In this document: positions 1 to 8,213 of the stretch, one piece after another | Position numbering within the stretch: the first letter of the stretch is position 1 | Layout of the letters: every line of letters begins with the position of its first letter | DNA from: Sphingomonas sp. BT-65 | Lineage (GTDB): Bacteria; Pseudomonadota; Alphaproteobacteria; Sphingomonadales; Sphingomonadaceae | DNA: 64,000 nt | NCBI RefSeq assembly: GCF_026107375.2 | Contig: NZ_JAPCIA010000001.1 | Coordinates: 2,046,001 to 2,110,000 of the forward strand | Reading direction: 5' to 3' | The notes under the pieces: generated by a model | The model's input: the letters and a program-made list of their open reading frames with translations, nothing else | Told to the model about the DNA's origin: nothing | The model's database searches: none | Translations under genes and position numbers: made by a program

Positions 1-424
1 CGACGACTTCGTCGTCCTCCGTGGCGCCGGAGGCATCGTCGACAGTGGGCCCGGCGTCTGAGGTCTGCGGGGCGCGCGCGACCGGCGGCGATTCCTGCGC
101 CTCGATCACGAAGGCGCCGCCCGAGGTCGGCCGGGCGCGCAGGCCGTGGCCGGCGATCAGGCGGTCGATCGCTTCGGCGGCCGAGTAGCTTCCCCGGAGC
201 GCCGGGGCCTGTTTGCCGCGCACCAGCGCCGGATTGAAGACGATCTCGGTCCGGGTCTGTCGGCCGAGCCGGGTCAGTGCGGACGACAGGCTCTGCGCCT
301 CGAGCTGGATCGCCGCGCGCGGACTGGCCTGGGCGACGGCGGGCACCGTCGACAATGCGAGCGGCGCGATGCCGATCAGGGCCAGCAGGCGAAAAGCGGT
401 TTTGTGGCGGCGATTGCGGCGCAT
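1..424 (-). CDS. TonB-dependent receptor with N-terminal STN signalling domain (partial, 3' end outside window)
   Basis: The 5' end of an outer-membrane TonB-dependent transducer, cut by the window start after about 141 residues. The ATG at 424 follows a GGGAGGGG ribosome site. Residues 1-32 form a signal peptide ending in AVAQA. The next ~75 residues match the secretin/TonB short N-terminal (STN) domain, with the typical pattern of residues around ALTRLGRQTRTEIVF and a closing GGAFVIEAQE. The visible part ends in an acidic DDASGATEDDEVV stretch, where the TonB box usually lies. An STN domain marks receptors that signal to a FecR anti-sigma factor, and FecR plus an ECF sigma factor lie directly upstream (486-2116), so this is the FecA-like member of a FecI-FecR-FecA system. 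The ligand cannot be read from this fragment; a galactan oligosaccharide is an inference from the neighbours. Confidence 0.88.
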   Translation of the reverse strand, partial: MRRNRRHKTAFRLLALIGIAPLALSTVPAVAQASPRAAIQLEAQSLSSALTRLGRQTRTEIVFNPALVRGKQAPALRGSYSAAEAIDRLIAGHGLRARPTSGGAFVIEAQESPPVARAPQTSDAGPTVDDASGATEDDEVV

Positions 425-485
425 GGTTCCCCTCCCTTGCAAAGCCGGCTTCAGCCGGTCTTCAAAAGATCAGGACGCGCCCCGC

Positions 486-1586
486 TCAGTTTTCCACATC
501 GGCCGGCGAAGATTTTTTCGACGAGGCGGTATCCGCGGTACGCGCGATCGTCACGCTTCCGTCGGCGAGCCGCTCGACGCGCACCGGCAGCAGCTCGCGC
601 ACCAGCCCGGCGAAGCGGTCGGCGTCGCCCGTGCGGAACACGCCGCTGACCCGCATCCGCCCGGTCTCCTCGTCGAGCACGCGGATCGGCGCGGCGGTGT
701 AGCGGCTCATCTCGGCGACCGCCGCGGCGAGGGGCGTGTCCTCGAGCGAGACATAGCCCTCGCGCCACATCAGTTCGCTGCCGACATCCACCGGCGCGAC
801 GCGCTGCGGGACGCCGAGCTCGGCGACCAGCGCCTGCCCCGGCTTGAGCAACGTGGGCGCGGGATCGGGCAGCTCGGAACCGCCCGCGGCACGATCGACT
901 ACCACGCGCCCTTCGATCAGCACCACCTTCATCCGGCCGGGATCGAGGCGGACCTCGAACACCGTGCCGAGCGCGGTCACGCGGCGGCCCGCGGCCTCGA
1001 CCGAGAAGGGCCGGGCGGCATCCTTCGCCACCTCGAACAGCGCCTGGCCGCGCAGCAGGCGGACATGACGGCTCCCGGGGGTGTAGGCGAGCGCGATGGC
1101 GGTGTCGGTGTTGAGCGTCACGCGCGTGCCGTCGGGCAGCGAGACGGTGCGGCGCTCGCCCTTGGCAGTGGCGAACCGCGCCGCCGCCGGCTGAGCCTCG
1201 GTTCCCGCCATCACGTCCGCCGCGGGCGTGTGCGGACCGTCGATCAGCCCGAGCTGGCCCGGAAGCAGCAGCGCCGCCGCGGCAAGGCTGGCCGCGAGAC
1301 CCGCGCCCAGCGCCGGGATCCAGCGCCGGCGCGGTGCAGGCGTGGCGAGCGCTGCCTGGCGCAGCGCGGTCAGATGCGGATCGGCGTCGGCCTGATCGAA
1401 CACGTCCCACACGCCATTGGCCTTGCGGAACGCGCGGGCATTCGCCTCGCTGGCGTCGAGCCAGGCGGCAAAAGCGGCCCGGTCGGCAGCCGATAGCTCC
1501 TCCCGGTCGTGCCGCAGCACCCAATAGACCGCGGCCTCGTCGGCGGTCATGCCCAGTATGGGGTTGGTTCGCGCCAGCGAAATCAT
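486..1586 (-). CDS. FecR-family anti-sigma factor / sigma regulator
   Basis: An inner-membrane regulator of 366 residues that would hold its partner sigma factor inactive until the TonB receptor is loaded. The N-terminal ~65 residues match the FecR N-terminal (DUF4880) domain, with AAVYWVLRHDREE and FAAWLDASEANARAF. One hydrophobic membrane segment follows at about residues 92-115. The periplasmic part holds the FecR core, with a pattern around GTRVTLNTDTAIALAY and RLLRGQALFEV, and ends in a small STN-like domain (about 270-350). Its start overlaps the sigma-factor stop by 4 bp (ATGA), and the STN-type receptor follows after about 60 bp. This gives the normal gene order sigma, FecR, receptor. 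Long readable frames on the other strand here are shadows. Confidence 0.93.
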   Translation of the reverse strand: MISLARTNPILGMTADEAAVYWVLRHDREELSAADRAAFAAWLDASEANARAFRKANGVWDVFDQADADPHLTALRQAALATPAPRRRWIPALGAGLAASLAAAALLLPGQLGLIDGPHTPAADVMAGTEAQPAAARFATAKGERRTVSLPDGTRVTLNTDTAIALAYTPGSRHVRLLRGQALFEVAKDAARPFSVEAAGRRVTALGTVFEVRLDPGRMKVVLIEGRVVVDRAAGGSELPDPAPTLLKPGQALVAELGVPQRVAPVDVGSELMWREGYVSLEDTPLAAAVAEMSRYTAAPIRVLDEETGRMRVSGVFRTGDADRFAGLVRELLPVRVERLADGSVTIARTADTASSKKSSPADVEN

Positions 1587-2116
1587 GGCTCGCCCAACCG
1601 CTGCACGAGATGCGTCATGGCGCGCGTCATATGCTTCTCGACCGCGCTGACCGAGATGCCCAGTCGCGCGGCGATGTCCAGATAGCGCATCCCTTCGAGG
1701 CGTCGCATCACGAAAACCACTCGCGTCCGTTCGGGCAATTCGAGGAGCACGGCGGTCGCCCGTCCCAATGCTTCCTTGCCCAATAGGACGCGCTCGGGCG
1801 AAAAATCCACATCGCCGTGGCGCTGCCCGTCGAACGCCTCATGATCCGCCTCGAACCGGCTGCGCTTCCGCCGCAACCGGTCGGTCAGGACGCTGCTCGC
1901 GGTCTCGAACACATAGCCGCCGATCTTGTCGACATCGTCGAGGCTGCCGCGCCTGGCGAGCCGCAGGAACACTTCCTGGATCAGATCCTCGATCTCGCCC
2001 CGGTCGCGCATGCGGCGCGAGAAATAGCGATCGAGCGACGCCCGGAAACGCGCATCGAGCGCTTCGAGCGACACCTTGCCCGCGCCGGGACTGGATCGTG
2101 GAATGGCCCTGGTCAT
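1583..2116 (-). CDS. ECF RNA polymerase sigma factor, FecI-like
   Basis: A 177-residue extracytoplasmic-function sigma factor. Region 2 covers about residues 25-90 (FRASLDRYFSRR, EIEDLIQEVFLRLARRG). Region 4 covers about 120-170, with the helix-turn-helix pattern LPERTRVVFVMRRLEGMRYLDIAARLGISVSAVEKHM. It should direct transcription of the downstream receptor when FecR releases it. The start could be the ATG at 2116 or the adjacent in-frame TTG at 2119; both follow GGGCGAGAG, and ATG is preferred. The gene is divergent from the beta-helix gene at 2293. One of the shared 16-bp elements lies 80 bp upstream, oriented toward it, so the system may be co-regulated with the rest of the locus. Confidence 0.93.
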   Translation of the reverse strand: MTRAIPRSSPGAGKVSLEALDARFRASLDRYFSRRMRDRGEIEDLIQEVFLRLARRGSLDDVDKIGGYVFETASSVLTDRLRRKRSRFEADHEAFDGQRHGDVDFSPERVLLGKEALGRATAVLLELPERTRVVFVMRRLEGMRYLDIAARLGISVSAVEKHMTRAMTHLVQRLGEP

Positions 2117-2195
2117 CAACTCTCGCCCTCGCGCGCGAGGCTGCGACAGTTGCGCAAGCTTGGCAATGCGTCCGGCGCTGAAGGCAAAAACCGGC

Positions 2196-2211
2196 TTAAA
2201 TATGATTTATT
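2196..2211 (-). promoter_or_regulatory. Locus-wide AT-rich element, copy a1 (toward sigma factor)
   Basis: Read toward the sigma-factor gene this is AATAAATCATATTTAA. It is one of eight oriented copies with consensus AATAAA-N-C-(A/G)-TATTTAA found upstream of transcription units between 2.1 and 29.5 kb. Confidence 0.6.
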
Positions 2212-2215
2212 GACT
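2210..2215 (+). promoter_or_regulatory. Putative -35 hexamer TTGACT
   Basis: TTGACT lies 17 bp before the AATAAA hexamer that begins element copy a2. This spacing is standard for a sigma-70 type promoter, so the 16-bp element may overlap the -10 region of the 2293 gene. The promoter at 24556 has the same layout. Confidence 0.35.
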
Positions 2216-2232
2216 TTGAGTCCAAGTTGCAA

Positions 2233-2248
2233 AATAAAGCATATAAAT
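2233..2248 (+). promoter_or_regulatory. Locus-wide AT-rich element, copy a2 (toward beta-helix gene)
   Basis: AATAAAGCATATAAAT, 44 bp before the ATG of the 2293 gene. It is identical over all 16 bases to copy f before the TonB receptor at 24615, and both continue into AGGG or AAGG. Confidence 0.65.
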
Positions 2249-2292
2249 AGGGAGGTCTCGCGAAACGGCGCTCCCGCAACGAGGAGAGGGGC

Positions 2293-4002
2293 ATGAACAG
2301 GACTCGAAATTTCCCACACAAATTGCTTGCCTGCGTAGCGGCCGGGGCGGTTGCAGCCGCTGCTGCCACCGGCATCACGATCAGCGCGCCCGGCGAACCG
2401 GCCGGCACCGTCCAGATTCCGCGCGCGGCGGGTGATGCGCCAGTGCGCCCGGCTGCGAACGAAGCTGCGCTCGGCACCGCGTCGTTCACGACCAGCACCG
2501 GTTTCGATCCCAACGCGACCCAGTGTAGCTACCCCACCACCAATGTGGAATATTGGGACGTCGCGGACCAGTTCGGCGGCGGAGAGACTACGCGCGAGGC
2601 GCTCAGCGCCGCGGTCGCCGCCGCCAACAACTGGTGGGCCGATTCGGCCAACGATCCCGACACCACGATCGTGCTCCAGATCGATTCCGGCGACTGGGAC
2701 ATCGCCGGCGACCCCGGAATCAGCCTCAACAACCTCAACCATTCGCGTCCCGCCGCGCAGGGCTGGCTGGTGTTCGAGGGGGCGGGCATGAACGCCACGA
2801 CGCTGCGCTTCAGCAACATCCGCGCGACCGGCTTCCGGGGCATCAACGTCCATCGCCTCCATATCTGCAACATGCATCTGACGCGTGCGCAGGAAACGGT
2901 GACCCAGGGCACGATCGTCGGCTTCCGCGCCGGGGCGGTGTGGGGCGCGGATCCCGACCCCAACGTGTTCGGCGATCAGGTGCTGACCAACCTCGGCACG
3001 CATACCACCACGCCGAACCGCTTCGTGGTGGTGCGCATCGATCCCGGCTTCCCCAGCATCCTGTCGGTCTATGACGAGACCTTCGGCCAGGGCCGCTACA
3101 TCCGCAAATATCGCTACGGGCCGGGCGGCGAGCCCTATCTGGTGCAGGACGGCAATGGCCAGACCAGCTGGCAGCAGAAGCACCAGCTTGCCAATGGCGA
3201 CTGGGTGATCGGCACTGGTGTCCATGGCGGAACCTATGCCTTAGGCGACACCGTTGCGGTGAAATCGAAGAAGGCAGGCGAGCCGTTCTGGTTCTCCGGA
3301 GGCGATTCGATCACGATCGAGAATGTCCGCTTCACCCGCGCCAGCCGGCTGCTGTTCCGTAACGGAATCGATCATCTGCGCTTCTCCAACATTTCGGTCG
3401 AGCGCGGGCCGGCGATCGACGGCAAGGTCCCCTATCTGTCGACCTCCGAAGGCGGACCGCAGATCGGCCAGCCCACTGAAGGGCCGCTGCTCGATGCGGT
3501 GGTCGAGAACAGCCGGTTCTTCGGCACCGGCGACGACGCCATCGCCGCGTTCGACACCACCGGCCTGCGGGTCAGCGGCGTGCGTATCGAGGACAGCTTC
3601 GCGCGCGGCATCCTGCTCGACCACACATCGACCACGCCGTGCATCCACGACACGCTGATCGACCGCAGCCCATTGACGATGCTGATGACGAGCGGCTTCG
3701 CCTGGGCATGCGTGACCGATTCCATCGCGCCCGCAGCCCCGACCGGAGTCGGCGCTTCAGCCGCGCCGGGGATCGTCACGCTGAGCTGGACCGCATCGGG
3801 CGCGAGCGACCTGGATGGCTATGCCGTCACGCGCACGCCGTCCGGCGGCACGCCGGTGGTGATCGCCACAGGCGTGACCGGCACGAGCTATCAGGACATC
3901 ACGGCCAAGGCGGGCGTGCAATATAGCTACACGCTCGTCGCCTTCGACACCTCGCGCAACAATAGCGCGGCATCGGGCGGCGCCACCATCACCGCCATGT
4001 GA
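2293..4002 (+). CDS. Secreted right-handed beta-helix protein with C-terminal fibronectin type III domain (paralog 1)
   Basis: A 569-residue exported protein of unrecognised activity. Residues 1-31 are a signal peptide. The middle (about 90-460) has the repeated short strands of a right-handed parallel beta-helix, and about 478-569 is an FN3 domain (PAAPTGVGAS, VTLSWTASGASDLDGYAVTR). A paralog lies at 27479-29419. Shared blocks are MHLTR-ETV-QGT-VGF, GRYIRKY, GD-(V/I)A-KSKK, ENVR-TRASR, STSEGGPQ / STAEGGPQ and GTGDDAI-AF followed by VRIEDSF-RGI. The acidic pair D414-D415 sits where the GH110-like protein of this locus has its IDDGLNVHG motif. Known families of this fold are polysaccharide hydrolases and lyases, so an enzyme acting on the locus substrate is plausible but unproven. 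The start is set by GAGGAGAGGGGC before ATG. Confidence 0.82.
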   Translation: MNRTRNFPHKLLACVAAGAVAAAAATGITISAPGEPAGTVQIPRAAGDAPVRPAANEAALGTASFTTSTGFDPNATQCSYPTTNVEYWDVADQFGGGETTREALSAAVAAANNWWADSANDPDTTIVLQIDSGDWDIAGDPGISLNNLNHSRPAAQGWLVFEGAGMNATTLRFSNIRATGFRGINVHRLHICNMHLTRAQETVTQGTIVGFRAGAVWGADPDPNVFGDQVLTNLGTHTTTPNRFVVVRIDPGFPSILSVYDETFGQGRYIRKYRYGPGGEPYLVQDGNGQTSWQQKHQLANGDWVIGTGVHGGTYALGDTVAVKSKKAGEPFWFSGGDSITIENVRFTRASRLLFRNGIDHLRFSNISVERGPAIDGKVPYLSTSEGGPQIGQPTEGPLLDAVVENSRFFGTGDDAIAAFDTTGLRVSGVRIEDSFARGILLDHTSTTPCIHDTLIDRSPLTMLMTSGFAWACVTDSIAPAAPTGVGASAAPGIVTLSWTASGASDLDGYAVTRTPSGGTPVVIATGVTGTSYQDITAKAGVQYSYTLVAFDTSRNNSAASGGATITAM

Positions 4003-4012
4003 AACTCGGCCC

Positions 4013-4038
4013 GGCCGCGCATCTCGCGATGCGCGGCC
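4013..4038. terminator. GC-rich hairpin between convergent genes
   Basis: GGCCGCGCAT pairs perfectly with ATGCGCGGCC across a 6-nt loop (CTCGCG). It lies between the stops of the convergent beta-helix gene and the MFS gene and is followed by a weak T-rich stretch on the + strand. It probably serves as a bidirectional terminator. Confidence 0.5.
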
Positions 4039-4050
4039 AGGCACCTTTCT

Positions 4051-5379
4051 TCAGACGTCCTTGTTGCCGGCCGGCAGCGCGGGAAGCGCCAGGGCGAGCA
4101 CTGCCCCCGCGAGCAGCACCGCCGCGAGGAAGCCGAGCCCCGCGCCATAGCCTCCGGTATCCTTGAGCAGCCCGATCGCGGTCGGGCCGAAATAGCCGCC
4201 GAGATTGCCGACCGCGTTGACCAGCGCGATTCCCGCGGCGGCGCCGGTGCCCGCCAGGATCGCCGCGGGGCGGGTCCAGAACACCGGCAGCGCGGCATAG
4301 ACGCCCATGATCGCGGCGGTGAAGGCGATCAGGCTCAGCACGGCATTGGCCGGCACCAGGCTCGCGGAGGCGAACCCGGCGGCGCCGACCAGCATCGGAA
4401 TGGCGAGATGCCAGCGCCGCTCCTGCCGCGCGTCCGAGCTGCGCCCCCACAAGATGATCGCGGCGGCGGCGAGGAGATAGGGCAGCATGGTCAGCGCGCC
4501 GGTCTGCTGGTTGCTGGCGCCGGCCAGCGCCTTGATCATCTGCGGCCCCCAGAAAGCGAAGCCGTAGAGCCCGGTGACGATGCCGAAATAGATGAGGGCG
4601 AGATGCCAGACCTGCGGGCTGCGCGCCGCGTCCCACGGCAGCTCGTGACGTCCACCGCCGCGATGCTCCTCGCGCACCGCGCGCTCGATTGCCGCGGCCT
4701 CTTGCGTGTCGAGCCAGCGCGCGTCGCGCGGCCGGTCCGGCAGGATCATCCACACCACCACGCCGAGCAGCACGGCGGGAATCCCCTCGATCACGAACAT
4801 GCCCTGCCAGCCAGTGAGGCCGAGGAACGGCTTGTCGAGCAGCCAGGTCGAGATCGGCGCCCCGAACGCGCTCGACAGCGGCAGCGCGACGAGGAACCAG
4901 CCCATGATCCGCCCCCGCATCGGCGCGGGGAACCAGTAAGTGAGATAGAGGATGATGCCGGGAAAGAAGCCCGCCTCGGCGACGCCGAGCAGGAAGCGCA
5001 CGATCCAGAAGCTGACCGGGCCGGTGACGAACGCCGAGGCGATCGTGAGCAGGCCCCAGGTCACCATGATCCGCGAGATCCAGCGCCGTGCGCCGACCCG
5101 CGCGAGGATCAGGTTCGACGGCACCTCGAACAGGAAATAGCCGAGAAAGAAGATCCCGGTGCCCGCGCCATAGGCGACCGCGGTGAGACCGAGATCGGCG
5201 TTCATCGTCAACGCGGCGAAACCGACATTCACGCGATCGAGGAAGGAGATGAAATAGAGCAGGCCGAGAAAGGGAAGCAGGCGCCCCGCCGCCTTGCGCA
5301 ACGCGCGGCGCGCTTCGCCGTCGGTCTCCAGGGTCGAGCGCATCGCGCCGGCGTCCGCCGGGGTCTCCGTCACGGCCAT
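4051..5379 (-). CDS. MFS transporter, anion:cation symporter (ACS) family
   Basis: A 442-residue inner-membrane permease with twelve predicted helices. The family signature appears early: FISFLDRVNVGFAALTMNADLGLT, then FFLGYFLFEVPSNLILARVGARRWISRIMVTWG and LLGVAEAGFFPGIILYLTYWFP. These match the ACS family, whose members carry sugar acids such as galactonate, glucarate and tartrate with protons. It is the last gene of the long minus-strand operon, just after the sugar-acid dehydratase, which fits uptake of an aldonate or a related acid. The exact substrate cannot be read from sequence. The ATG at 5379 follows GGGAGAGGTAG. The gene ends opposite the 2293 gene with a hairpin between them. Confidence 0.88.
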   Translation of the reverse strand: MAVTETPADAGAMRSTLETDGEARRALRKAAGRLLPFLGLLYFISFLDRVNVGFAALTMNADLGLTAVAYGAGTGIFFLGYFLFEVPSNLILARVGARRWISRIMVTWGLLTIASAFVTGPVSFWIVRFLLGVAEAGFFPGIILYLTYWFPAPMRGRIMGWFLVALPLSSAFGAPISTWLLDKPFLGLTGWQGMFVIEGIPAVLLGVVVWMILPDRPRDARWLDTQEAAAIERAVREEHRGGGRHELPWDAARSPQVWHLALIYFGIVTGLYGFAFWGPQMIKALAGASNQQTGALTMLPYLLAAAAIILWGRSSDARQERRWHLAIPMLVGAAGFASASLVPANAVLSLIAFTAAIMGVYAALPVFWTRPAAILAGTGAAAGIALVNAVGNLGGYFGPTAIGLLKDTGGYGAGLGFLAAVLLAGAVLALALPALPAGNKDV

Positions 5380-5467
5380 CTACCTCTCCCTATTTTTCCT
5401 CCCTCGTAGCGATCTGCCTGCCGGGGAGGCAATCTTTCCTAGCCGGCGTGGCGTGGCATGACGCGCA

Positions 5468-7249
5468 TCAGTGGCTGTCGCGCGGCAGGCCGTTCTGGGC
5501 GATGCGCTGGTACTTGACCGCGGGCTCGAGCGTCGCGCCGGTGTCGAACTGGCCGACCATCCCGCGCTGGATCTCCTGCCACGGCGTCTGCGCGGGCGGG
5601 GCGAACGGCTTCGCCCCGCCCGCGTGGCGGCGCGCGAGTTCGGCGGCATCGACCAGCATATCGGCCGAGCCGGTGTTGAGATCGATGCGGATGCGGTCCC
5701 CCGTGCGCAACAGCGCAAGGCCCCCGCCCACCGCCGCCTCGGGCGCGGCGTTGAGGATCGAGGGCGAGCCGCTGGTGCCCGACTGGCGCCCGTCGCCGAG
5801 GCACGGCAGCGCCTCGATCCCCGCGGCGATCAGCGCGGCGGGCGGGCGCATGTTGACGACCTCGGCGCCGCCGGGATAGCCGACCGGGCCCGCGCCGCGC
5901 ATGACCAGGATGCAGCATTCGTCGATCGCAAGCGCGGGATCGTCGATCCGCGCGTGATAATCCTCCGGCCCGTCGAACACGACCGCCCTGCCCTCGAACG
6001 CATTTGGATTGTCGGGATCGGACAGGTAGCGCGCACGGAATGCCTCGGAGATCACCGAACGCTTCATCACCGCGCCGTCGAACAGATTGCCGCGTAGCAC
6101 CGTGAGCCCGGCGTCGGGCTTGAGCGGCGTGCTCACCGGCCGGATCACGTCGCGGTCGAGCGTCGCGAAGCCACGGACATTCTCTGCGACGCTGCACCCA
6201 TTGGCGCTCAGCGCGTCGCTGGCGAGCATCCCCGCCTCGAGCAGCATCCCCATCACCGCGCGCACGCCACCCGCGCGGTGATAATCCTCGCCGAGATACT
6301 TGCCGGCGGGCTGGAGGTTGACCAGCAGCGGCACATCCGCGCCGTGGTGCTCCCAATCTTCCAGCGTGAGGTCCACGCCGATATGGCGCGCGATCGCGTT
6401 GAGGTGGATCGGCGCGTTGGTCGAGCCGCCGATCGCCGAATTGACGACGATCGCGTTGAGAAACGCCTCGCGCGTCAGGATGTCGGAGGGCTTGCGGTCG
6501 GCGCGCACCATCTCGACGATCGCCTTGCCGGTTTCCCATGCCGCTTCCTGCCGGTCGCGATGCGGCGCGGGGACCGCGGCCGAACCGGGGAGCGACATGC
6601 CCAAAGCCTCGGTGAGGCTGTTCATCGTCGTCGCGGTGCCCATCGTGTTGCAATAGCCGGTCGACGGCGCCGACTGGGCGGCGAGCGCGATGAAGCCTTT
6701 GTAATCGATCTTGCCCTGCGAGAGCAGCTCGCGCGCCTTCCAGATGATCGTGCCCGAGCCGATCCGCTCGCCTTCGTGCCAGCCGCTCAGCATCGGGCCG
6801 ACCGACAGCGCGATCGCGGGGATGTTGACGGTGGCCGCGGCCATCAGCGCGGCGGGGGTGGTCTTGTCGCAGCCAATGGTGAGGACGACGCCGTCGAGCG
6901 GATAGCCATGGAGCACCTCGACCAGGCCGAGATAGGCAAGGTTGCGGTCTAGTCCGGCGGTGGGGCGCTTGCCGGTCTCCTGCAGCGGGTGGGTGGGGAA
7001 TTCGATCGGGATGCCGCCGGCGTCGCGGATGCCCTCGCGCACGCGCTCGGCGAGCACGAGATGATGGCGGTTGCACGGCACCAGGTCGCTGCCCGACTGG
7101 GCGATGCCGATCACCGGACGGTCCGACTGGAGTTCCTTGAGGCTGAGGCCAAAGTTCAGATAGCGCTCGATATAGATTGCGGTGAGATCGGGGTTCGACG
7201 CGTTGTCGAACCATGCGCGTGACCGCAGCGCGCGCTTGCCATCCGTCAT
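5468..7249 (-). CDS. IlvD/Edd-family sugar-acid dehydratase (xylonate/arabonate/galactonate dehydratase-like)
   Basis: A 593-residue iron-sulfur dehydratase that would convert an aldonate to its 2-keto-3-deoxy acid. Colinear similarity to Caulobacter XylD is clear throughout, for example RSRAWFDN, NRHHLVLAERVREGIRDAGG, GCDKTTPAALMAA and LPCLGDGRQSGTSGSPSILNA. Cluster cysteines are visible at C59 (PCNR), C127 (GCDK) and C200 (YCNTMG), as in sugar-acid dehydratases with a [2Fe-2S] cluster. The start overlaps the stop of the dehydrogenase gene by 4 bp (ATGA). Substrate is uncertain among D-xylonate, L-arabonate, D-galactonate and D-fuconate, because this clade is promiscuous. Context (GH110, SGLT-type symporter, galactose/arabinose 1-dehydrogenase) favours galactonate, by inference. 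Confidence 0.9.
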   Translation of the reverse strand: MTDGKRALRSRAWFDNASNPDLTAIYIERYLNFGLSLKELQSDRPVIGIAQSGSDLVPCNRHHLVLAERVREGIRDAGGIPIEFPTHPLQETGKRPTAGLDRNLAYLGLVEVLHGYPLDGVVLTIGCDKTTPAALMAAATVNIPAIALSVGPMLSGWHEGERIGSGTIIWKARELLSQGKIDYKGFIALAAQSAPSTGYCNTMGTATTMNSLTEALGMSLPGSAAVPAPHRDRQEAAWETGKAIVEMVRADRKPSDILTREAFLNAIVVNSAIGGSTNAPIHLNAIARHIGVDLTLEDWEHHGADVPLLVNLQPAGKYLGEDYHRAGGVRAVMGMLLEAGMLASDALSANGCSVAENVRGFATLDRDVIRPVSTPLKPDAGLTVLRGNLFDGAVMKRSVISEAFRARYLSDPDNPNAFEGRAVVFDGPEDYHARIDDPALAIDECCILVMRGAGPVGYPGGAEVVNMRPPAALIAAGIEALPCLGDGRQSGTSGSPSILNAAPEAAVGGGLALLRTGDRIRIDLNTGSADMLVDAAELARRHAGGAKPFAPPAQTPWQEIQRGMVGQFDTGATLEPAVKYQRIAQNGLPRDSH

Positions 7250-8211
7250 ATTGCCATCCGTTTTGTGTTCTTCTCTTCAATCTGGTCGAAGAAGGGCGCC
7301 GCGGTCCGGCGCGTGCCGAGCAGGAAGGCATCCGCGACCAGGCGGAACGGCGCGAGGTCTGCGTCGATCCGTCCATCGGCGACGATATCGGCGAAGCGCG
7401 CATAGATGCGGTGATATTCCGGGAGGTGTGGCACCGGCACCGGCGCGCCGTCGATCAGCAGGCGGTTGCCGCCCTCGACCAGGTCGAGCATGCCGCGGTC
7501 GGTCTCGACGCGGATGTCCCAGCGCTGCGGCCCCTGCTGGTCGAACGAGAACTGCACGTCGACCGGCGCGCCGTGGCCGTCGGCGAGGGCGAGCTCGGCG
7601 GCGATCGGCGCGTCGCGATTCTCGGGGAAATGCAGCGCCGCCTCCTGCACGGCGAGCGGCCCGGGCAGGATATGGGTCGCGATCGAGAAGGCGTTGATGC
7701 CGGGATCGAACACGCCGATCCCGGGCTTCCAGATCCATTGCTGTCCCGGGTGCCAGACGCGGACATCCTCGAGCCAGCGGATCTCGGTGCGGCGCACCTG
7801 CTTGTCCGCCAGCCACGCGCGCGCCGGGGCGACCGCGGGCGCCTCGCGCGCGTGCCAGGTGGCGTAGAAGCCGCGCCCCGCCGCCGCGGCCAGCGCCGCG
7901 AACCCCTCGGCCTCGGCCAGCGTCGCGGCGGGCGGCTTCTCGATCAGCACGTGCAGCCCGGCGCGGAACGCGGCGGCGATCAGCGCGTGGCGCCCGATCG
8001 GCGGGGTGCAGATCGCGACCGCGCGGACTTCGGGCAGCGCGGCCGCCAGCGCCTCGATCGTCCGCAAGGCCGGCACGTCGAGATCGTCGGCATGCGCCGA
8101 GACCACGGCCGCCAGTTCGAACGCCGGGCTCGCCGCGATCGCCGGTAGATGCTGGTCGCGCGCAATCTTGCCGATGCCGACGACAGCAATCGGTATGGGT
8201 ATATCGTCCAT
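7246..8211 (-). CDS. Gfo/Idh/MocA-family L-arabinose / D-galactose 1-dehydrogenase
   Basis: A 321-residue NAD(P)-dependent aldose dehydrogenase that oxidises the pyranose at C1 to a lactone. It resembles the Azospirillum L-arabinose 1-dehydrogenase and Pseudomonas galactose dehydrogenase group. The Rossmann start is AVVGIGKIARDQHLPAI, followed by VLIEKPPAATLAEAE, FYATWHAR and the block WHPGQQWIWKPGIGVFDPGINA, which is typical of that subfamily. This group acts on L-arabinose, D-galactose and D-fucose, which share the configuration at C2-C4. ATG at 8211 lies 3 bp after the symporter stop; an in-frame GTG at 8217 is possible. No lactonase gene is present in the window, so lactone opening would be spontaneous or encoded elsewhere. 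Confidence 0.88.
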   Translation of the reverse strand: MDDIPIPIAVVGIGKIARDQHLPAIAASPAFELAAVVSAHADDLDVPALRTIEALAAALPEVRAVAICTPPIGRHALIAAAFRAGLHVLIEKPPAATLAEAEGFAALAAAAGRGFYATWHAREAPAVAPARAWLADKQVRRTEIRWLEDVRVWHPGQQWIWKPGIGVFDPGINAFSIATHILPGPLAVQEAALHFPENRDAPIAAELALADGHGAPVDVQFSFDQQGPQRWDIRVETDRGMLDLVEGGNRLLIDGAPVPVPHLPEYHRIYARFADIVADGRIDADLAPFRLVADAFLLGTRRTAAPFFDQIEEKNTKRMAI

Positions 8212-8213
8212 GG

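Noticed and set aside
213..1496. Long + strand open frame opposite FecR
   Set aside because: Arg/Ala-rich with no domain or ribosome site; a GC-rich shadow of the FecR gene, which has clear motifs.
5439..7403. Second long minus-strand frame over the dehydratase
   Set aside because: Different frame of the same strand, low-complexity Arg/Ala translation; the IlvD/Edd frame is unmistakable.
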